Of a stretch of 64,000 nt of DNA, positions 17,318 through 27,499 are shown piece by piece. The first letter of the stretch is position 1, and the number at the start of each line of letters is the position of its first letter. A model generated the notes under the pieces. That model worked only from the letters and a program-made list of their open reading frames with translations, did not search any database and was not told the DNA's origin. Position numbers and translations under genes: made by a program. This DNA is from JBBRHQ01 sp963781345 (GTDB taxonomy: Bacteria > Actinomycetota > Thermoleophilia > Solirubrobacterales > 70-9): assembly GCA_963781345.1 (NCBI GenBank), contig CAWAFQ010000001.1, forward strand, positions 186,001-250,000, written 5' to 3'.

Positions 17318-18735
17318 TCAGGCAGTCTTCGACGGCGGGATGTTCTGGTTCAGGTGGAAGAGGTTGGTCGGGTCGTAGCGGTCCTTTAGGGCCCGCAGGC
17401 GGGTGAACTTCTCGGACGCCGTAGGCCGACTTGCACCCGCTCCTCGCCCTCGGCGGAGAGGAAGTTGATGTAGGCGCCGCCGGTCAGCGACGGCTCGACG
17501 TCGGCGTAGAGCCGGTGCGCCCAATCGACGTGGGGGTCGAGCCCGCCCGGCTCGTGCGTCACGGCGAGGATGTTGAGCACGTAGGGCGCCTGGCGCTCTC
17601 CGTAGGCGGTCTCCTCCTCGTCGACGCGAGCCACCGCGCCTCCGAAGTGGTGGACGTGGATCTCCGAAGCCGGGGAGGTCGCGTCCTGGTGGAAGCGGAC
17701 AGCGGTCTCGATCGCGTGGTCGTCGAGCTCGCGCAGGTAGCCGGCCTTCATGTAGGCCTTGGTCCCGTGCGGATAGAGCGCGTCGATCAGGCTCTGCATC
17801 TGCACGTAGGGCATCGGGCCGATCAGGTCGGCCACGGGATCGCCGAGCTCGCGCAGCGGCTGCATCGCCTTCGCCCCGTCCTCGGGCGCGCCGGAGTAGC
17901 AGCCGATCAGGGCGACCAGCTTCTTGCCGTGCCACTCCTCGGGCAGGAAGGGAGCCGGCGGCGCCGTCAGCAGGTTGACCAGGGTCGTCAGCTCATCGGG
18001 TATGTCCTGCACGAAGTCGCGGTAGAAGCGCAGGATCTCCTCCGCCCGCTCGCCGGGGTAGAAGACCGGGCCGGCGGTCACAGTCGGGCCGACCGGGTGC
18101 AGGTCGAACTCGAAGGAGGTGACGATGCCGAAGTTGCCGCCTCCGCCGCGCAGGCCCCAGAAGAGGTCGGGGTTCTCCGTCGCGCTCGCGGTGAGGAGCT
18201 GGCCGTCGGCGGTGACCACCTCGGCCGAGCGGAGGTTGTCGCAGGCCAGGCCGTGCTTGCGCATCAGCCAGCCGATTCCGCCGCCCAGCGTGAAGCCGGC
18301 GACGCCGGTGGTCGAGACCAGGCCGCCGGTGACGGCGAGGCCGTGCTCCTGGGTGGCCGCGTCGAACTCGCCCCAGGTGAGGCCCCCCTGGGCGGTGGCG
18401 GTGCGCGCGCGCTCGTCGACCTCGATGCCCTTCATCGGCGAGAGGTCGATGACGATGCCGCCGTCGCAGGTCGAGAAGCCGGGGATGCTGTGACCGCCGC
18501 CGCGCACCGCGACGTCCAGTCCCTCGCTGCGGGCGAAGCCGACGGCGTGTCGCACGTCGGAGGCGTCGGCGCAGCGGGCGATCACCGCCGGGCGGGCGTC
18601 GTGGACGCCGTTCCAGATCGAGCGGGCCTCGTCGTAGGCGGCATCGCCGGGCCGGACCAGGTCCCCGTGCAGCCCGTCCTCGAACTCCTTCAGCGTTGCC
18701 GATCCAAGAACTCCTTGCGTTGCCACGGTTGCCAT
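17318..18735 (-). pseudogene. FAD-linked oxidoreductase, berberine-bridge type, C-terminus frameshifted
   Basis: From ATG 18735 (ribosome site AAAGGAGAG) a frame of about 435 residues covers the PCMH FAD domain: 'RGGGHSIPGFSTCDGGIV' includes the His that usually carries covalent FAD, and 'GLACDNLRSAEVV' the second attachment Cys, so bicovalent FAD is predicted. The family's C-terminal BBE motif (FTRLRALKDRYDPTNLFHLN) is present but in another frame; two 1-nt changes around 17405-17425 would restore it, ending at TGA 17318. These enzymes oxidise alcohols, sugars or alkaloids with O2. The break at the very end may be a sequence error, because everything else is intact. Confidence 0.75.
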
Positions 18736-18837
18736 GCCGCTCTCCTTTTCCGTTGAATGACTGAGGCCACGTCTCGATGACGCTCTGCGAGGCTAGGATC
18801 CGATCCTTAACGGCGACTTTGCAGAGACTTAGGGCGG

Positions 18838-21800
18838 CTATTCCGCTATCGCGCTTCCCGCCGGGATCCCCGGTTTGCGCTCCAGCTCCCGGCAGTACGC
18901 AATGCCCGCCTCGCCGCCAAGCAGCTCGAAATGCCGCGTCGCCCGGTCGAGCCATCGGCGCGCCGCCACCGGTTCGTCGTCCTCCGCGGACATCGCGGCG
19001 AGCACGGCCATGCACCCAGCCCTCTTGGTGGGTCGACTCGACACCCTCGAGGATCGACGCCGCCGCCTCAAGATGGGCGCGAGCGCCTGCCCGATCCCCG
19101 CGCGCAGAGCGCCACGGTCGCGAGGCTGATCTCGGCGGCGCTGAGGCCGATCAGGTCGTCGTTCTCTGCAAACCAGCTCCCGGCAGCGCTCGGCCGAGGC
19201 TCGGCCGCCGGCCGGGTCGCCGGAGCGGGCAAGAAGCATCGCCAGGCAGCCGAGCGTGATCCCGGCTGCCGCGCCGGTCGCCGACCTCCTGCCGCAGGGC
19301 AAGGCTGCGATCGAGCAGCCCCCGCCCGCGCTCGAAGTCACCGCTGGAGCGGGCCAGGTTGCCGAGCGCGTTGAGCGCGAGTGCTTCACCCTGCGTGTCG
19401 CCGAGTCGCTGGAAGCGCGCCAGGCTCTCCTCGATCAGCTCTCCCGCAACGCGCGAAGTCCCCCTCGACCCGATCCACCGCGGCGAGATTGACCAGGATG
19501 TAGGCGGCTGCCTCCGCTCCGCCCACCCGGCGCGCAACGAGCACCGTGTCCTCCTGCAGCAGCAGCGGGTAGCCGGCCTCGTGCTCGACCGAGATCAGGC
19601 CGTAGCTCAGCGGCCAGAGCGCCGGGCGCGGGTCGGCGATCAGCTCGCCCGCCCGCTCCAGCGCGGCTTCGAATCGCTGCCGGGCCCGCGGATACTCCCG
19701 CCGAAACCAGGCCGCGATGCCACGGGTGTGCGCAGCCCACGCCGGCGGTCGAGCGACGGGGAGATCGTCGACGACCAACGCCTCGTGCTCGCTCAGCAGC
19801 GCCTCGATGTCCTCTTCGCCGCTGACGATCGCCCGATAGGCCGCCGAGACCTCGACCGCGTCGAACATCCCGGCGTGATCGTCGAGCTCGAGAAAGATCG
19901 CCACGCTCTCCGCCCCGAACTCGTGGATCCGCTCGTGGACTCCGCGGCGCAGGCCGACGAGGCAGGCAGCGAGCAGGGCGCGGGCGCGATCCGCCGTGTG
20001 CTCGGGCGCCGCCTCAAGCAACGCCGCGAGCCAGCGGTATCCCTCGGCCAGGTAGCCCCGCATCAGCCAGAAGCGCCAGAGGGCGACGGCGAGCCGGAGC
20101 CCGAGCCTGGGGGTCATCGGCCAGCGCCGAGGCGAGGGCGGCGCGGAGATTGTCGCGCTCCTCGTCCAGTCGCCGAAGCCGGTCCGTCGCCGGGAGGTCG
20201 CCGGCCGGCGTCGGGTCGCTCTCGGCCAGCTCGACGTACCAGTCGCGATGGCGGCGCTCGAACGACGTCGCGCTCCCCTGCCTCCTCGAGCCGCTCGGCG
20301 GCGTACTGCCGCACGGTCTCCAGCAGGCGGTAGCGGTGATCGCCGGGCCCCTCCTCGACATGCACGAGCGACTTGTCGATCAGCCGGCCCAGCAGGGCGA
20401 CGGCTTCGCTGCGCTCCAGCGGATCCTCGGCGCAGATGTCCTCGGCCGCCTCGAGGCCGAAGCTGCCGGCGAACACCGAGAGGCGCCGCAGCAGCACCTG
20501 CTCGTCGGCGTCGAGCAACTCGAAGCTCCAGGCGAGCGTCGCCCGCAGCGTCTGCTGCCGGGTCATGGCGGTGCGGCTCCCCGCCGAGAGCAGGTCGAGC
20601 GAGTCGTCGAGGCGCTCGACGATCTGGGCAGGCGTCAGAACGCTCACCCGCGCCGCCGCAAGCTCGATCGCCAGCGGCATCCCATCGAGGCGGTGACAGA
20701 GGGTCGCGATCGGCGATCGCGTTGTCGTCGTCCAGCTCGAAGCCGGGAGCTGCCTGGCCTGCCCGGGCGGAGAAGAGCCGCACCGACTCGGCCTCCAACG
20801 ACTCGGCCGGAGAGCGAGCCGTCGGCCAGCTGCGGGAGCGAGAGCGACGGGAACCCGCCAGGTCACCTCGCCGGGTACCCGGAGCGGCTCGCGGCTGGTT
20901 GCCAGGACGGTGAGGCGGGGACAGCGGCGGAGCAGCGCCTCGACCAGATGCGCGACGGGCTCCACCAGGTGCTCGCAGTTGTCGAGCAGGAGCAGCTGCT
21001 CGCGATCCCCGATGTGCCCGGCGAGGGCGACCTCGGCGGCACGGTCGGAGGCAAGCCGTGTGTCCAGGGCCTGGGCGACCGCCGGCCCGATCAGCTCGGG
21101 GTCGCCGAGCGCCGCCAGCTCCACCGGCCAGACTCCGTCGGAGAAGTCCTCGAGCTGCTGCCCGGCCAGCTCCAGGGCGAGCCTCGTCTTGCCGCAACCG
21201 CCCGCGCCGGTCAGCGTGAGGAGCCTCGAGTTGCGCAACAGCGTCGCGATCTCGGCCAGCTCGCGCTCCCGGCCGATGAAGCTCGTGAGCTGTTGCGGGA
21301 GTCTGGCGGCGATCGGCTCCGGCCCGGGTGGGCTGGCGATCCGCGTCCCGTCCAGGCTCCGCGTGAGGATCTCCCTGGTAGAGACGACGGGTCTCGTCGT
21401 CGGGCTCGTCCTCGAACTCGCGCGCAGGCCTCGCTTCAGCTCCTGGAACTGAGCCAGTGCCTCCTGCCGCCGCCCCCCGCTTGCGTACAGGCGCATCAAT
21501 GCCCGGTGGGCGGGCTCGTGCAGCGGCTCGTCGACCAGGACCTCTCGCAGGCGGCGATCGCCGCCGCCCGGTCGGCCGGCGCCTCGAGCTCGGCCAGCTC
21601 GATCCCCAGGGCGAGACGAAGCTCGTGAAGCGCGTCGCGTCGCGATGCGGTCCACTCCTCGTAGCGGTCCTCGGGCAGCAGCTCGCCGTCGTAGGAAGTC
21701 GAGCGCCGCCCGATAGGCAGCGGGGTCGCGGTCCCTCTCGCGCCCTCGCGGCCGCCTCTCGAAGTCGACGACGTCGATCCGAACCGGATCGTCGGGCAAA

Positions 21801-22103
21801 GGGCAGATCACGTCGTCGTGCAGCTCCAGGTAGCGGCGGCCCTCGAGGCCGGTTCGAGTCGAGCGCGCGCCGCGCCGCAAAGATCGCCTGGTGCAGGTTG
21901 TTCCGGGCGGAGGCCGGATCGCGATCCGCCCAGAGCAACTCGGCGGCCTGATCCGCGTGCAGGCGCCGTTCGGGCGCGAGCGCGAGCAACTTGACCAGGG
22001 TCTTCGCCTTGCGCAGTCGCCAGGCGTCGTCGGGGATGACATCACCGCTCAAGGTGAGTGAGAACGCCCCCAGGAGGCTGATGCACAACACCTCTTCGCC
22101 CAT
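18838..22103 (-). pseudogene. SARP/AfsR-type transcriptional regulator (BTAD, NB-ARC, TPR), multiply frameshifted
   Basis: ATG 22103 begins MGEEVLCISLLGAFSLTL, then 'AWRLRKAKTLVKLLALAP' (winged-helix DNA-binding domain) and 'LLWADRDPASARNNLHQAI' (bacterial transcriptional activation domain). In other frames follow 'LTGAGGCGKTRLALELA' (Walker A, about 21200), 'QLLLLDNCEHLVEPV' (Walker B), 'LPLAIELAAARVSVL', and TPR-like helices up to a stop at 18838. At least six indels are needed to read the about 1050-residue protein through, at roughly 21.87, 21.7, 20.85-20.7, 20.3-20.1, 19.45 and 19.3-19.1 kb. Intact members are ATP-dependent regulators of secondary metabolism or stress genes. The adjacent oxidoreductase (17318-18735) is a plausible target. 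The codon pattern remains coding-like in each piece. Confidence 0.7.
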
Positions 22104-22230
22104 CCATGTGCCCTTTCGTCCCGCGTCCTGCGCAGCCCAAAAAATACTCCGCCCCGGACCGCAGCGCCATACTCCGCTCGACATCGCAGGAGAACGGCGA
22201 CACCTCCTGCAGTGGGATGCAGCCTCGCCG

Positions 22231-22310
22231 TAGCGGGCTTTCCTTCGAATAGCGGGGGCCCGATTCGTCTCTCGCGACCACCCACGGATCGTCGAGCGTG
22301 TCGCCGCCTA
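22231..22310 (+). repeat. Junction site 2 (partial L1, R2)
   Basis: TAGCGGGCTTTCC at 22231-22243 is the right half of the L1 hairpin seen whole at sites 4 and 10; its left half is missing. It is followed by AATAGCGGGGGC and the R2 half-site (CCGATTCGTCTCTCGCGACC, 22260-22279) with its conserved right flank CACGGATCGTCGAGCG. The surrounding gap 22104-22426 contains no gene I can support. Confidence 0.75.
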
Positions 22311-22426
22311 GCGGCCGTTGCGACCGTCGCGGCCTTGAAGAAGGCCGGCTACGCGCGACGGTCCTGGGCAGATCGCCAACGGCGTGCCATGAACCGGCCC
22401 GGGGAGCACTTCCCGAGTGTCGCGCG

Positions 22427-23360
22427 CTACCCGGGGTTGGTGGCGGTGACGATCCAGACGGAGGCGCGGCCGACTATGGGGCCGTCCGGCTGCTGCCAGG
22501 CCGCGTAGTGGCCAGCGAGGGCCTCGGCTATCTCCGGCCGACGGCTTTCGCCGAAATCGCCGTTGAGGCGGATCAGCTCGGCGCCGGGTCCGATCGCGAG
22601 CATGGCGTCGACCGCCTCATCCAGGTTCTTGCCGATGTAGTAGTCGAAGTCGCGCTGGTGCAACTCGATCTCCGCGAACCCCGCACCCTCGAGAATGCCG
22701 CGAGTCGTCTCGGGGTTGCCCAAAGAGAACGGTCCGGGCCCACAGGTGTCCGCTTCATACTCGTCGGGGCGGGAAAGGAAACGCTGGACCACCTGCTCCG
22801 TCTCCGCCCAGATCAGGCTGTCGACTTTGCGGCGCCAGCAGACCTTGCGAAGCTTGCCGCCGGGCTTGAGAGCCCCGCGGATCGTTCGCATGGCGGGGAC
22901 GGGTGCGGCAAAGAACTGTGTGCCCATGCGTGAGAAGGCGTAGTCGTAGCTGCTGGTCCCAATCCGCCGTCTGGGCATCGGCGACCTCAAAGTCGATATT
23001 GCCGACACCCGCCTCAGCCGCTTCGCGGCGGGCGTCCTCGACGAACTTGGGCGAGGAGTCGGTGCCGAGCGCGAAACCCCCCGGTCCCACGAGCTCGGCA
23101 AGTCGTTGGGTCGTATCGCCGAACCCGCAGCCGATGTCGATGCAGCGTCCGCCGACAGGCGGAGGAAAGCGGTCGAAGACCTCTTCGGTGATCTCGCCCA
23201 GCGCGCCCACGAAGACCGCCCGGTTGCTCTTCCACCGCTCGTACAGCACGGTGTCCCAGGCCCTTACGGCCTCTTCGTTGGCTGGCGCTGCTTCGCCCGC
23301 GGTTTCCACCTGATCCTCCACCCCAACCCTACCAATCGGGACATCTCGGGATCGGGACAT
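22427..23360 (-). pseudogene. Class I SAM-dependent methyltransferase, one frameshift
   Basis: A likely start is ATG 23360 (GTG 23319 is possible). Motif I 'CIDIGCGFGDTTQRLAE' and 'FALGTDSSPKFVEDARREA' identify a class I methyltransferase; 'DFEVADAQTADWD' is the acidic motif III. At about 22950 the frame changes by one base, after which the protein continues as 'YDYAFSRMGTQFFAAPVPAM' and 'LKPGGKLRKVCWRRKVDS' to a stop at 22427. The total would be about 310 residues, the usual length of the UbiE/Coq5-like group. The substrate is unknown. The N-terminal codons overlap a 16-bp tandem repeat (23339-23370). Confidence 0.7.
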
Positions 23361-23376
23361 CTCGGGATCCAATTGC

Positions 23377-23437
23377 GGCGGCTCGCGGAAGAGGGCTCAG
23401 CGGTGGTCGTGAGAGGCATAGCCCAGCCCAGAACCTC
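23377..23437 (+). repeat. Third copy of the L2 left half-site (serine-recombinase tail), joined to unrelated DNA
   Basis: GAGGGCTCAG then GGTGGTCGTGAGAGGC (23402-23417) and ATAGC match the L2 segments at 49000-49032 and 55704-55736 with few changes. Instead of GGGGGCCC the sequence then departs (CCAGCCCAGAACC). It marks a rearranged or partially deleted junction. The remaining intergenic sequence to 23597 contains no supported gene. Confidence 0.55.
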
Positions 23438-23597
23438 CATCAGCTGGGCGGCGTGATGACCGCTGGAGAGGTGCTGCGGCTGCACGCCCTCTCTGAGGGT
23501 GACGGAGCTGTCGTCCTGGGCGGGGTACTGAGGGACGTTCGACGTGGGGTGCTCGAAGGCGGAGCCGTCGGTGCCCGGAGACGGGGCCGACCTAAAC

Positions 23598-23632
23598 TTG
23601 ATTGACTCCAGAAAGGTGGCATACTGCCGCCC
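23598..23632 (+). promoter_or_regulatory. furA promoter, probably leaderless and autoregulated
   Basis: TTGATT (23598-23603), a 16-nt spacer and CATACT (23620-23625) form a recognisable promoter whose expected start site falls on or next to the GTG at 23633. The element is AT-rich compared with its surroundings, as expected for a FurA operator. Mycobacterial furA is known to be leaderless and autoregulated; extension to this gene is inference. Confidence 0.5.
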
Positions 23633-24055
23633 GTGCCGACGACCGCGGAACTCGAGGAATTGCTGCGCGGGGCCGACCTCCGCGTCACCCGTCCGCGCAT
23701 GGCGGCGCTGACCGCGGTCTACGAGCACCCCCACGCCGACGCGAACTCGATCGTCGACGCCGTGCGCAGGGACCTCGGCGAGGTCTCCGTCCAGGCCGTC
23801 TACGACGTGCTGGGGGCGCTGACCGAGGCTGGCCTGCTGCGGCGGATCCAACCGTCGCGCTCGGTCGCCCGCTACGAGACGCGGGTCGGCGACAACCACC
23901 ACCACGTCGTCTGCCGCTCCTGCGGGGCGATCGCCGACGTGGACTGCGCGACCGGCGAGGTCCCTTGCCTGACAGCTTCCGATGACCACGGCTTCGAGAT
24001 CGACGAGGCCGAGGTCATCTACTGGGGCCGATGCCCGGACTGCCTTGCCGCATGA
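23633..24055 (+). CDS. furA: Fur-family peroxide-responsive regulator (FurA type)
   Basis: 140 residues from GTG 23633. The N-terminal winged helix includes 'LRVTRPRMAALTAVYEHPH' and 'VSVQAVYDVLGALTEAGLLR' (recognition helix about residues 55-65). The C-terminal dimerisation domain has 'HHHVVCRSCGAIADVDC' and 'YWGRCPDCLAA', so two C-x2-C pairs for structural zinc are present, plus the HHH regulatory metal site. The gene ends 30 bp before katG on the same strand, the classic furA-katG arrangement in which the metal-loaded repressor releases katG on peroxide stress. Confidence 0.85.
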   Translation: MPTTAELEELLRGADLRVTRPRMAALTAVYEHPHADANSIVDAVRRDLGEVSVQAVYDVLGALTEAGLLRRIQPSRSVARYETRVGDNHHHVVCRSCGAIADVDCATGEVPCLTASDDHGFEIDEAEVIYWGRCPDCLAA

Positions 24056-24085
24056 GAACCCCGAGAACACCCGACCCCGGAAGGA

Positions 24086-26322
24086 ATGACCGTGTCCGAG
24101 ACCCCTGATGCCACTGTTGGAGAGATGAACGAGGAGAACGGCGGCGGCTGCCCAGTCGCCCATGACCGCGCCCCCTACCCCACCGAGGGCGGCGGCAACC
24201 GCGGCTGGTGGCCCGACCGGCTGAACCTGAAAGTCCTCGCCAAGAACCCGGTCGAGGCCAACCCGATGGGCGGGGACTTCGACTACGCATCCGCATTCGA
24301 AAGCCTCGACCTCGAAGAGGTCAAGAAGGACATCGAAACGGTGCTGACCACCTCGCAGGACTGGTGGCCCGCCGATTACGGCCACTACGGCCCGCTGGTC
24401 ATCCGCATGGCCTGGCACAGCGCCGGGACCTACCGGATCAGCGACGGCCGCGGCGGCGCCGGGGCCGGCCAGCAGCGCTTCGCACCGCTCAACAGCTGGC
24501 CCGACAACGCCAACCTCGACAAGGCCCGCCGACTGCTCTGGCCTGTCAAGCAGAAGTACGGCCGCAACCTCTCCTGGGCGGACCTGATGATCCTCGCCGG
24601 CAACGTCGCGCTGGAGTCGATGGGCTTTGAGACCTTCGGCTTCGGCGGCGGCCGCGAGGACGTCTGGGAACCCGACGAGGACGTCTACTGGGGCCCGGAG
24701 ACCACCTGGCTCGGCGACGAACGCTACAGCGGCGACCGTGACCTCGAGAACCCGCTGGCCGCCGTCCAGATGGGGCTGATCTACGTCAACCCGGAGGGCC
24801 CGAACGCCAACCCCGACCCGCTCGCCGCCGCGGTCGACATCCGCGAGACCTTCAAGCGGATGGCGATGGACGACGAGGAGACCGTGGCGCTGATCGTCGG
24901 CGGCCACACCTTCGGCAAGACGCACGGGGCTGCCGACCCCGACAAGTACGTCGGCCCCGAGCCCGAGGCCGCTCCGCTCGAGGAGCAGGGCCTCGGCTGG
25001 CACAACAGCTTCGGCGCCGGCAACGGCACCGCGACGATCACCAGCGGACTCGAGGGAGCATGGACAAACACCCCGGTGAAGTGGGACAACAGCTTCCTCG
25101 AGATCCTCTTCGCCAACGAGTGGGAGCTGAGCGAGAGCCCGGCCGGCGCCCACCAGTGGAAGCCGAAGGACGCCGTCGCCGACGTCCCCGACGCCCAGGA
25201 CCCCGAGGTCAAGCACACGCCGACGATGCTGACCACCGACCTGTCGCTGCGCATGGACCCGATCTACGAGGCGATCTCGCGGCGCCTACTGGAGAACCCG
25301 GACGAGCTGAAGGACGCCTTCGCCCGCGCCTGGTTCAAGCTGACCCACCGCGACATGGGGCCGGTCTCCCGCTACCTCGGGCCGGAGGTGCCCGAGGAGG
25401 AGCTGATCTGGCAGGACCCGGTGCCGCCGGTCACCCACGAGCTGATCGGGCCCGAGGAGGTCGCTTCGCTGAAGCGGCAGATCCTGGACTCGGGGCTGCC
25501 GCGTCGCCCAGCTGGTCTCGGCCGCCTGGGCCTCGGCGTCGACCTTCCGCGGCGGGGACAAGCGGGGCGGCGCCAACGGCGCCCGCGTCCGCCTCGACCC
25601 GCAGAAGGAATGGGAGGTCAACGACCCCGCCGAGCTGGCGCAGGTGCTGACTGTCCTGGAGAAGATCCAAGAGGACTTCAACGGCGCCAACGGCGGCGGC
25701 AAGCAGGTCTCACTCGCCGACCTGATCGTCCTCGCCGGCTCGGCCGCGGTCGAGAAGGCGACCGCCGACGCCGGCTTCGATCGTCGAGGTCCCCTTCGCC
25801 CCTGGCCGGGCCGACGCCTCGCTGGAGCAGACCGACGTGGAGTCGTTCGAGTACCTGGAGCCGACGGCGGACGGGTTCCGAAACTACCTCCGCGGCGAGC
25901 GGCGGCTGCCGGCCGAGCACCTGCTCCTCGACAGGGCCAACCAGCTGACCCTGACCGCGCCGGAGATGACCGTGCTCGTCGGCGGCCTCCGGGTCCTCGG
26001 TGCCAACACCGGCGGCTCGACGCTCGGCGTCCTCACCGATAGCCCCGGCAGGCTGACGAACGACTTCTTCGTGAACCTGCTCGACCAGGGAACGGCGTGG
26101 AAGCCGGCCTCGGAGAGCTCGGAGACGTTCGAGGGCCGCGACCTTGCCGGCGGCGAGGTGAGGTGGACCGCGAGCCGCGTCGACCTCGTCTTCGGCTCGA
26201 ACTCCGAGCTGCGGGCGCTGGCCGAGGTATACGCCGGCGAGGACGCCAAGGAGAAGTTTGCCCGGGACTTCGCCGCCGCCTGGGCGAAGGTGATGGACCT
26301 AGACCGCTTCGACCTACGCTGA
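24086..26322 (+). pseudogene. katG: Catalase-peroxidase KatG, interrupted by two 1-nt insertions
   Basis: ATG 24086 follows GGAAGGA. The first domain is complete: 'VIRMAWHSAGTYRISDGRGG' carries the distal Arg-Trp-His triad (about residue 110), 'LIYVNPEGPNANPDPLAAA' the Tyr of the Met-Tyr-Trp adduct, and 'ALIVGGHTFGKTHGA' the proximal haem-ligand His. Extra bases near 25499 and near 25780 shift the frame; removing both restores 'VAQLVSAAWASASTFRGGDK', 'LADLIVLAGSAAVEKA', 'EVPFAPGRADASLEQTDVES' and the normal end at 26322, giving about 745 residues, the family length. The enzyme destroys H2O2 and organic peroxides. With the active site intact and only two insertions in the second domain, sequence error is a serious alternative to a true pseudogene. 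Confidence 0.85.
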
Positions 26323-26341
26323 GGCCCCGCGCTTCGGGCCT
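26322..26341 (+). terminator. Weak hairpin after katG
   Basis: AGGCCC and GGGCCT pair around an 8-nt loop directly after the katG stop. It is short and has no T-run, so this is a tentative terminator. The gap 26342-26583 otherwise repeats the upstream region of the 2TM gene at 940-1087. Confidence 0.3.
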
Positions 26342-26583
26342 GGAGCCCGACTGGCAGCCGCTTCCCCGGTAGGAGCCATCGCGGGTCGAAACGAGACAGC
26401 CAGCCTCCCGGCCGGAGAGGAGCGATTGGGAGAAAGGAACCGGCAGGCTCCTTCTTAGGAAGTCTCGCTGAACAATGGCGGTCCCTCGCCGCGGGGGCGG
26501 AGGCCGACGCTCTGGAGGAGATCACCATCGGCAGCACCCGGGTCAGAGCTAGACTCACGCGCATCTCACGAGAGGGGTCTTTG

Positions 26584-26886
26584 ATGGAGTCGAGCGCCGG
26601 CAGCAGCGCCGGCTCGGCGGGAGACGAGAAGGACCTCCGAGCCCAGGCGATCAAGCGGATCGAGCGCAGGCGCAAGTTCCTGCGCGACTTGGTCTTCTTT
26701 CTCGTGGTCAACGCCGCGCTATGGGGGATCTGGGCGCTGAATGGCGCGGAGACAGACGACCTCTGGCCGGCTTGGGTCAGCGGCATCTGGGGTGCGTTGC
26801 TCGTGCTCGACGCCTGGAAGGCCTACGGGGAGCGACCTATCTCCGATAGCGAGATAGAGGAAGAAGTGAGTCGGCTGAAGAGCTGA
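26584..26886 (+). CDS. 2TM domain membrane protein, copy 2
   Basis: 100 residues from ATG 26584; the preceding TTG 26581 aligns with the GTG used by copy 1 and could be the true start. A GAGAGGGG ribosome site precedes both. The protein is nearly identical to 1088-1393 through 'KRIERRRKFLRDLVFFLVV', the acidic loop and the second helix, differing mainly at the first 15 residues and the last ten (SDSEIEEEVSRLKS). The matching upstream stretch (26405-26460 against about 938-1000) shows that the promoter region was copied too. Function unknown. Confidence 0.75.
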   Translation: MESSAGSSAGSAGDEKDLRAQAIKRIERRRKFLRDLVFFLVVNAALWGIWALNGAETDDLWPAWVSGIWGALLVLDAWKAYGERPISDSEIEEEVSRLKS

Positions 26887-26950
26887 GCCGGCCACCTGCC
26901 CCGGCGACCCTTTACAGGAATCTGCACCGATCGGGTCGCCCGTCCGCCCT

Positions 26951-27080
26951 GGATGTGCGCCTGTGCACGCACATCCACACGGAACCCACTCGTCGAGGCC
27001 GCCCGATTTGCAGGCATCTCTTGCCTGGTCGCGGCGACCGATGGGCGGCGGGATTCGAAACCGCGACCTTCGGCTATGAG
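26951..27080 (+). repeat. Junction site 3 (L3-R1): hairpin repeat plus tRNA-Met-like 3' fragment
   Basis: A 9-bp stem hairpin (GGATGTGCG / CGCACATCC, 26951-26976) starts the L3 repeat, which continues through GATTTGCAGGCATCT and GGTCGCGGCGACCGAT to 27042. R1 follows: 27043-27080 is the reverse complement of a tRNA 3' part (T-arm with GGATTCGAA, variable loop, and anticodon loop read as CTCATAG on the minus strand). The 5' half of a tRNA is absent, so this is a fragment, not a gene. Confidence 0.7.
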
Positions 27081-27496
27081 CCCGACGAGCCCTGTTCGAG
27101 GCGTCGCATGAAATCGGCGGGACGATAGATCGGAAGCTGGTCCGAAAGCGCCGTGAGATGCTTGTCGCCGGATACGAGTGCGGCCCCCTGGGCGATGGCG
27201 AGGGCCACCAGGTACTCGTCCCCCGGGTCCTCCAGGGCAATCGACGGCTGATCGGTCGGGTCGGGAGCGGTCTGGGCCTCGGCCTCGAGCAACTCGACGA
27301 GCGCTGCCGCGTCCTCCCCGGACACCCGCCCGGCGATCTTTGGGTAGGCCAGGACCCGCTCCAGCTCGCCCAGCAGCGCCGGCGAAACGACAAGCTCGAA
27401 ATCCCCCGCCAACCAGCGCCTGATCAGCTGTGCGGGCGCCCCCGCGGGTGAGAGTGCCGCCGAGACCAGGACATTCGGATCGAGGACAACGCGCAC
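27074..27496 (-). CDS. PIN-domain ribonuclease toxin (VapC-like)
   Basis: 140 residues from GTG 27496. 'MRVVLDPNVLVSAALSPAGA' is the N-terminal PIN signature with the first catalytic Asp; 'ELERVLAYPKIAG' supplies the conserved Glu, and 'DPGDEYLVALAIAQGAALVSGDKHL' the acidic C-terminal cluster including the final D-K. It belongs to the PIN_3/COG1569 type. The antitoxin gene ends 3 nt upstream, a typical vapBC operon. The last codons and the TAG stop (27076-27074) run into the tRNA-like fragment of junction site 3, so the gene's end was set by that junction. Confidence 0.8.
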   Translation of the reverse strand: MRVVLDPNVLVSAALSPAGAPAQLIRRWLAGDFELVVSPALLGELERVLAYPKIAGRVSGEDAAALVELLEAEAQTAPDPTDQPSIALEDPGDEYLVALAIAQGAALVSGDKHLTALSDQLPIYRPADFMRRLEQGSSGS

Positions 27497-27499
27497 CGA

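Noticed and set aside
17431..18756. 441-codon open frame antisense to the FAD oxidoreductase
   Set aside because: Val/Gly/Ala/Arg-rich shadow of a real gene with clear FAD motifs on the minus strand.
20150..21628. 492-codon open frame on the plus strand across the regulator gene
   Set aside because: The minus strand carries BTAD, Walker A/B and TPR motifs; the plus frame carries none.
23264..25216. 650-codon open frame antisense to katG and furA
   Set aside because: Its composition is the mirror of GC-rich coding sequence, it has no motifs, and it overlaps well-supported genes on the other strand.
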